This document shows positions 30,677 through 35,152 of a stretch of 35,152 nt of DNA, piece after piece. The position numbers and the translations under genes are program-made. Numbering within the stretch: the first letter of the stretch is position 1; each line of letters begins with the position of its first letter. The DNA lies in contig JAJEAZ010000309.1 in the NCBI GenBank assembly GCA_022824105.1, positions 1 through 35,152 of the forward strand. Direction: 5' to 3'. Origin of the DNA: Alphaproteobacteria bacterium. GTDB taxonomy: Bacteria; Pseudomonadota; Alphaproteobacteria; Bin95. Under the pieces are notes generated by a model, which did not search any database, had not been told where the DNA came from, and saw only the letters and a program-made list of their open reading frames with translations.

Positions 30677-32095
30677 CTACGCCGCGAGCGCCGCGTCGAG
30701 CGCCGCGCTCAGCCGTTCGACGATGGCTTCGACATGGCCGGCGTCGATGGTGTAGGGCGGCGCGACCAGGACATGGGCGCCCGAAAGGCCGTCAATCGTG
30801 CCGCCCATCGGATAGATCATCAGCCCTTCGTCCAGCGCCGCCGCCTTGATGCGCGCGGGCAGCTTGCGTTCCGGCTCGAACGGCTCCTTGGTGCCGCGGT
30901 CCCTGACGATCTCGATGCCGATCAGCAGGCCGCGACCGCGAATGTCGCCGACATGGGGGTGCTGGCCGAGCTTCAGGCGCAGGCTCGCCTGCAGCTCGTC
31001 GCCCCGTTCGCGTACGTTGGCGAGCAGGCCGTCCTCCTCAATGGCGTCGATCACGGCGTTGCCCGCGGCGCAGGCGACCGGGTGACCCATATAGGTATGG
31101 CTGTGCTGGAAAAAGCCGCTGCCGTCCGCGAAGGCGCGGAAGACATGGTCGGCGGCCATCACCGCGCCGATCGGCTGGTAGCCGGCGCCGAGTCCCTTCG
31201 CCAGCGTCAGCAGGTCGGGGACCACCTCGTCCTGCTCGCAGGAGAACATGGTGCCGGTCCGGCCCATGCCGCACATCACCTCGTCGAGGATCAGCAGGAT
31301 GCCGTAGCGGTCGCAGATTTCGCGGATCCGCCTGAAATATCCCGGCGTGGGCGGCACGGCGCCCGCCGTCGCGCCCATCACGGTCTCGGCGACGAAAGCG
31401 GCGACCGTGTCGGGGCCGAGTTCGAGGACTTTCCTTTCCAGTTCGTCGGCGACGCGCAGCCCGTAGACTTCGGGCGTCTCCTCGAGCCGGCGCCCGCGAT
31501 ATTCGTAGCAGGGCTCGATGCGGTGGGTCTCGATCAGCAGCGGCTCGAACTGCGCCCGGCGCCAGCGGTTGCCGCCGGCGGCCAGCGCGCCCAGCGTGTT
31601 GCCGTGGAAGCTCTGGCGCCGGGTGATGAACCGGGTGCGCCCGGTCTCGCCGCGTTCGACGAAATACTGCCGCGCCATCTTGAGCGCCGCTTCGATGGCC
31701 TCCGATCCGCCGCTGACGAAAAACACCTTGTCGAGCGTGCCGGGCGCCCGGTCGGCTAGCTTTTCCGCCAGCCGTTCGACGGGATCGTTGGTGAAATAGC
31801 CGGTGTGGGCGAAGGGGATGCGCTCCAGCTGTTCGGCGATCGCGCGCTTGATGCGCCGGTCGGAATGCCCCAGGCAGGACACCGCCGCCCCGCCGCAGCC
31901 GTCGAGATATTCCCGACCTTCGGTATCGTAAATGTAAACGCCTTCGCCGTGGGACACCGTCGGCATCGTGCTCGAGAGCGAGCGGTGGAAGACATGGGTC
32001 ATGGGGCCGGGGTCCGTCGCGCGCGATTGTCGACTGCCGTCGAAAGAACGGTCGTGCAGGTTGCCGGATGTGTTCGCCATGCCGTCCATGTTCAA
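30677..32095 (-). CDS. Class III PLP-dependent aminotransferase
   Basis: The 472-residue enzyme has the omega-aminotransferase layout. S-G-G-S-E-A-I-E-A-A-L-K-M binds the cofactor phosphate, S-F-H-G-N-T-L-G follows, D271 in L-I-L-D-E-V-M-C-G holds the pyridine nitrogen, and K300 in L-T-L-A-K-G-L-G-A-G is the Schiff-base lysine. Substrates of this group are omega-amino acids, taurine, polyamines or similar amines. The start is uncertain: the ATG at 32095 has GGGGA 8 bases upstream, while ATGs at 32080 and 32002 (the one nearest the family start) have none. It is divergent from maeB across 230 bases. Confidence 0.92.
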   Translation of the reverse strand: MNMDGMANTSGNLHDRSFDGSRQSRATDPGPMTHVFHRSLSSTMPTVSHGEGVYIYDTEGREYLDGCGGAAVSCLGHSDRRIKRAIAEQLERIPFAHTGYFTNDPVERLAEKLADRAPGTLDKVFFVSGGSEAIEAALKMARQYFVERGETGRTRFITRRQSFHGNTLGALAAGGNRWRRAQFEPLLIETHRIEPCYEYRGRRLEETPEVYGLRVADELERKVLELGPDTVAAFVAETVMGATAGAVPPTPGYFRRIREICDRYGILLILDEVMCGMGRTGTMFSCEQDEVVPDLLTLAKGLGAGYQPIGAVMAADHVFRAFADGSGFFQHSHTYMGHPVACAAGNAVIDAIEEDGLLANVRERGDELQASLRLKLGQHPHVGDIRGRGLLIGIEIVRDRGTKEPFEPERKLPARIKAAALDEGLMIYPMGGTIDGLSGAHVLVAPPYTIDAGHVEAIVERLSAALDAALAA

Positions 32096-32325
32096 TCCCC
32101 GGAACGCCCCGGTCGCAAATAAGTGATGGGATTATACGCCGCTATCGAACGATGACAATATGTAGCGATTCCCAAAGTCCCGAATTCAAGATGTGGTATC
32201 CGTCCGGCCTCTGCGCACGGTTCCGGAGGTCTGTCGGCCGGGCTCCGGCGCGCCGTCGATTCCCCGTTTCTGTGCTACGGTCCAGGACGGCTTCGGCCGC
32301 TTTCCGCCGCAAGGAGTGAAGGGAC

Positions 32326-34563
32326 ATGGACCGGGACGCGTTGCGCTATCACGAGGCCGGCCGGCCGGGCAAACTGGCGATCCGCCCGACCAAGCCGCTC
32401 GCCAACCAGCGCGACCTGGCGCTGGCCTATTCGCCGGGCGTCGCCGAGGCGAGCAGCGCGATCGCCGAACGGCCGGACGATGCGGCGCGCTACACGGCCC
32501 GGGCCAATCTGGTGGCCGTCGTGACCAACGGCTCGGCCGTGCTCGGCCTCGGCAATATCGGGGCGCTGGCGGCGAAACCGGTCATGGAAGGCAAAGCTGT
32601 CCTGTTCAAGAGATTCGCCGACATCGACGTCTTCGACATCGAGATCGACGAGAGCGATCCGGACGCGCTGGCCGACACGATCAGGCGGCTCGAGCCGGCT
32701 TTCGGCGCCATCAACCTGGAGGACATCAAGGCGCCCGACTGCTTCCGGGTCGAGAACCGGCTGAAGGCGGAGATGAACATCCCCGTCTTCCACGACGACC
32801 AGCACGGCACCGCCATCGTCGTCGCCGCCGCCATCGTCAACGGCATGCATCTTCTGGGCAAGGACCTCAGCCGGATGAAGCTGGTCTCGACCGGCGGAGG
32901 CGCAGCCGGCATCGCCTGCCTGAACCTGCTTCTGGACCTCGGCCTGAAGCGCGAGAACGTCTGGCTGGTCGACATCGACGGGCTCGTCCACAAGGCGCGC
33001 AGCGCGGAGCCGCACAAGGCCGCCTTCGCCCAGGACACCGACGCCCGAACGCTCGACGACGCGATCGACGGCGCCGAGATCTTTCTCGGTCTTTCCGGGC
33101 CGAACGTGCTGAGCCCCGAACAGTGCCGGCGCATGGGACCGGAACCGATGGTCATGGCGCTGGCCAACCCGGTGCCGGAGATCATGCCCGAGGAAGTCTC
33201 CGCCGTGCGCCCGGACGCCATCGTCTGCACCGGGCGGACCGACTATCCGAACCAGGTCAACAACGTCCTGTGCTTTCCATTCATTTTCCGCGGCGCGCTC
33301 GATATCGGCGCGACGGCCATCAACAGGGAAATGGAGCTTGCCTGCGTCACCGCACTGGCCGAACTGGCGCGCGCAGGCATCACCGACGAGGTCGCCCGCG
33401 CCTATGGCGAACAGCGGCTGAAGTTCGGCCGCGACTACCTGTTGCCCCGCCCTTTCGATCCGCGGCTTCTCGGCGCGATCGCACCGGCCGTCGCCGAGGC
33501 GGCGATGGCAAGTGGCGTCGCGGCGCGGCCACTCGAGAATTTCGACGCCTACCGCAGCCGGCTCTCCAGTTTCGTTTACCGAACCAGCTTCCTGATGCAG
33601 CCTATCTTCGACAGCGCCCGGGCGGCACCGCGCAAGGTGATCTTTGCCGAGGGCGAGGACCGGCGGGTGCTCCGGGCAATCCAGGACATCCTCGATGAGG
33701 GAATCGCGACGCCCGTCGCCACCGGGCGGGCAGGCCGGATCGCCGCCCTGTGCGCCGAGATGGGCCTGCGCGTAGCGCCCGACAGGGATTTCGAAGTGTT
33801 CGACCACGATGCCGAAGAGTTGATCGAGCGCTACGGCGCCAAGCTCCACAGTCTGCGTGCCCGCGACGGGATCGGCCCGGAGGCTGCCCGCAAGCTGTTC
33901 CGGACCAGTGACACGCTGGCCGCGGCGATGCACGTCCGCGAGGGTGGAGCGGCCTGCCTGATCTGCGGCACCACGGGCCACTATTCAACCCATCTGGAAC
34001 GGGTCGACCAGATATTGGGAACCCAGGCGGAAACCGTTTCGGCCCTGGTGCCGCTGATCATGGATACCGGCACCGTCTTCATCGCCGACGGCTATGTGAA
34101 CTACGAACCGGATGCGGGGGAAATTGCCGGGATCTGCCGCGCGGCGGCGGCGCAGGTCCGTGCCTTCGGCCAGGTCCCGCGGGTCGCGCTGATCAGCCAT
34201 GCCAATTTCGGCGCCCATTCCAGCCCAAGCGCGGCCCGGATGCGCCGTGCGACCGAAATCCTTGCCGAGACGCAAGCCGATTTCGAGTTCGAAGGCGAGA
34301 TGCAGCTCAACCTGGCCTTCGACAAGGCGGCGCGCGACCGCTTCCTGCCCGAAGCGCGGCTCACCGACCGCGCCAACATCCTGGTCTTTCCGGGGATGGA
34401 CGCGGCCAATGCGGCGATCCACGCGCTGTCGGCCCTTGGCAACGCCCAGCCGATCGGTCCAATCCTGCTCGGCTATGGCGGTGCGGCCCATATCGTCACG
34501 CCGAACGCCACCGTGCGTGGCCTGCTCAACGTCGCCGCCATCGCCAGCGCCGGAAGGGTCTGA
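32326..34563 (+). CDS. maeB: NADP-type malic enzyme fused to phosphotransacetylase-like domain
   Basis: The 745-residue protein is the hybrid malic enzyme of proteobacteria. Residues about 10-400 are malic enzyme, with L-A-Y-S-P-G-V-A-E-A, H-D-D-Q-H-G-T-A-I-V and the nucleotide loop S-T-G-G-G-A-A-G-I-A. About 425-745 is a phosphotransacetylase-like domain, which in studied enzymes binds acetyl-CoA for allosteric control rather than acting as Pta. It decarboxylates malate to pyruvate with reduction of NAD(P), feeding C4 acids into pyruvate and acetyl-CoA. AAGGAG precedes the ATG. The stop lies within GGTCTG-AGAGA-CAGACC, a small hairpin at 34557-34573. It fits a genome living on organic acids. 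Confidence 0.96.
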   Translation: MDRDALRYHEAGRPGKLAIRPTKPLANQRDLALAYSPGVAEASSAIAERPDDAARYTARANLVAVVTNGSAVLGLGNIGALAAKPVMEGKAVLFKRFADIDVFDIEIDESDPDALADTIRRLEPAFGAINLEDIKAPDCFRVENRLKAEMNIPVFHDDQHGTAIVVAAAIVNGMHLLGKDLSRMKLVSTGGGAAGIACLNLLLDLGLKRENVWLVDIDGLVHKARSAEPHKAAFAQDTDARTLDDAIDGAEIFLGLSGPNVLSPEQCRRMGPEPMVMALANPVPEIMPEEVSAVRPDAIVCTGRTDYPNQVNNVLCFPFIFRGALDIGATAINREMELACVTALAELARAGITDEVARAYGEQRLKFGRDYLLPRPFDPRLLGAIAPAVAEAAMASGVAARPLENFDAYRSRLSSFVYRTSFLMQPIFDSARAAPRKVIFAEGEDRRVLRAIQDILDEGIATPVATGRAGRIAALCAEMGLRVAPDRDFEVFDHDAEELIERYGAKLHSLRARDGIGPEAARKLFRTSDTLAAAMHVREGGAACLICGTTGHYSTHLERVDQILGTQAETVSALVPLIMDTGTVFIADGYVNYEPDAGEIAGICRAAAAQVRAFGQVPRVALISHANFGAHSSPSAARMRRATEILAETQADFEFEGEMQLNLAFDKAARDRFLPEARLTDRANILVFPGMDAANAAIHALSALGNAQPIGPILLGYGGAAHIVTPNATVRGLLNVAAIASAGRV

Positions 34564-34619
34564 GAGACAGACCGGGGCGAATTGCGGCGTTACAGCGCCG
34601 CCTCTGCAAAGCGCAGGAC

Positions 34620-34909
34620 TTGAACCAGCCCGTGATCGCTCAATCCAGACTGGCCCGCCAGAACGCCAAATTCGAACCGTCACCGACCACCAAATTCACC
34701 GAGCCGGTCGTCGAAGACTCTCGCCGGATCACGGACAAGCCAATCCGCGCCGTAATCTGCTCCCATGCCCATCCAGAGCATATCGGCGGCGTCAGGACTT
34801 TCGTGACCGAGGAGCAGGTCCGTTCCGGCGGCGTCATGATCGTCGCGCTTGCCGAGCCGAACGGCCACCTGGCGCGGACAGCGGGCTGCTCACGGCGGTG
34901 CAGGCGCAC
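34620..34909 (+). pseudogene. Decayed metallo-beta-lactamase-fold hydrolase (alkyl-sulfatase-like)
   Basis: The frame from 34620 contains R-I-T-D-K-P-I-R-A-V-I-C-S-H-A-H-P-E-H-I-G-G and then T-E-E-Q-V-R-S-G-G. H-x-H-x-E-H-x-G-G corresponds to the metal-binding H-x-H-x-D-H, with Glu in place of the usual Asp. The surrounding words match alkyl-sulfatase/MBL hydrolases. The first two strands that should lie between N-A-K-F-E-P and R-I-T-D-K-P are missing. After about residue 85 the frame turns into unrelated arginine-rich sequence. A full gene would be 300-650 codons. Internal deletion plus truncation make it a remnant. The edges are approximate. Confidence 0.7.
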
Positions 34910-34926
34910 CGAGCCATGTCTACCGT

Positions 34927-35152
34927 CTATGGATGCGCCTGGTAGCCGGAATCCTCAGCAGGTTCGGCCCGTGTCTTCGGCTCCTCTCCGGCGTAGGCGT
35001 CTAACTCGATGACGTTGCGATCGGGATCGCGAATGAAGACCGCCCGCAGGTCCTTGAACGAGAACTGGCCGCTGAGCGGAATGCCGCTCTCCGCAAGGAA
35101 CGCCTTTGCGGACTCAAGCGATGCCACCTTGAACGCCACGTGGGTGATGCCC
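34927..35152 (-). CDS. VOC-family protein, C-terminal part, cut by window edge
   Basis: The last 75 residues are visible, reading G-I-T-H-V-A-F-K-V at the right edge, then S-L-E-S-A-K-A-F-L-A-E-S-G-I-P-L-S-G. F-I-R-D-P-D-R-N-V-I-E-L-D-A-Y follows, with a hydrophilic tail. This is the second half of a glyoxalase-fold protein, with H of T-H-V and E of I-E-L as metal ligands. The frame is open through the last base, so the start lies outside the window. The GTG at 35138 is an internal valine, not a start. Substrate not inferable. Confidence 0.85.
   Translation of the reverse strand, partial: GITHVAFKVASLESAKAFLAESGIPLSGQFSFKDLRAVFIRDPDRNVIELDAYAGEEPKTRAEPAEDSGYQAHP

Noticed and set aside
30573-30755. 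Short plus-strand frame between the binding-like protein and the aminotransferase
   Set aside because: Only about 100 bases of true intergenic DNA, with no ribosome binding site and no motif.
34620-35012. 130-codon frame as an intact metallo-hydrolase
   Set aside because: It is much too short, lacks the first strands of the fold, and its end is unrelated arginine-rich sequence overlapping the downstream VOC gene on the other strand.

Overview
The window is high-GC DNA with the gene density, operon style and gene families of an alphaproteobacterium, most likely Rhodospirillales-like. Pointers are a TctCBA tricarboxylate transporter, many Rieske and TauD-type oxygenases, GFA and GlcG proteins, and a hybrid malic enzyme. 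The assignment is by gene content only. Almost everything encodes uptake and breakdown of small organic acids and aromatic or xenobiotic compounds. I see no phage genes, plasmid functions, CRISPR array or known defence system.

Layout. 1-44 is the start of an IS630-type transposase leaving the window. 331-3731 (minus) is tctC-tctB-tctA plus a GFA-family protein. 3921-7709 (minus) holds a Rieske oxygenase, a YciI protein, an NCS2 nucleobase permease with an unusual C-terminal domain and a GlcG/HbpS-like protein. 7710-9393 is a gene-poor patch with C/G-rich inverted repeats, a possible small membrane protein, tRNA-Ser(CGA), a 12-bp tandem array, an orphan TetR-type palindrome and an IS630 transposase tail. 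9394-13529 (minus) is a compact operon: 2-oxoglutarate dioxygenase, then mandelate-racemase-like enzyme, then NDP-forming acyl-CoA synthetase. 14016-20791 (plus) is a branched-chain-type ABC transporter (livK-H-M-G ... F) whose livF is cut off from the rest by two opposite-strand genes, a hydrolase and a VOC protein. It is followed by an old-yellow-enzyme reductase. 22498-23565 is a second Rieske oxygenase, isolated in about 1.1 kb of non-coding DNA.

24263-30574 is the least familiar part. A phenylacetate-CoA-ligase-like enzyme is divergent from a tight three-gene operon encoding two paralogous QueG/reductive-dehalogenase-like Fe-S proteins and a 110-residue HTH-like protein. SRPBCC, GST, VOC and signal-less solute-binding-like genes follow. 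The right end holds a class III aminotransferase, maeB, a decayed metallo-beta-lactamase-fold gene and the C-terminus of another VOC protein.

The two most interesting structural observations are at gene junctions. Between tctB and tctA three 14-bp repeats create a chain of GTGA stop-start overlaps, each micro-frame reading M-T-P-P-P. Between the TauD-type gene and the racemase-like gene four 12-bp repeats form a 21-codon frame joined to both neighbours by ATGA overlaps. Neither downstream gene has a clear ribosome binding site. Period-12 tandem duplications recur at several other places in the window, usually in spacers or at protein N-termini. The best candidate for an undescribed enzyme system is the paired Fe-S protein operon at 25797-27951.
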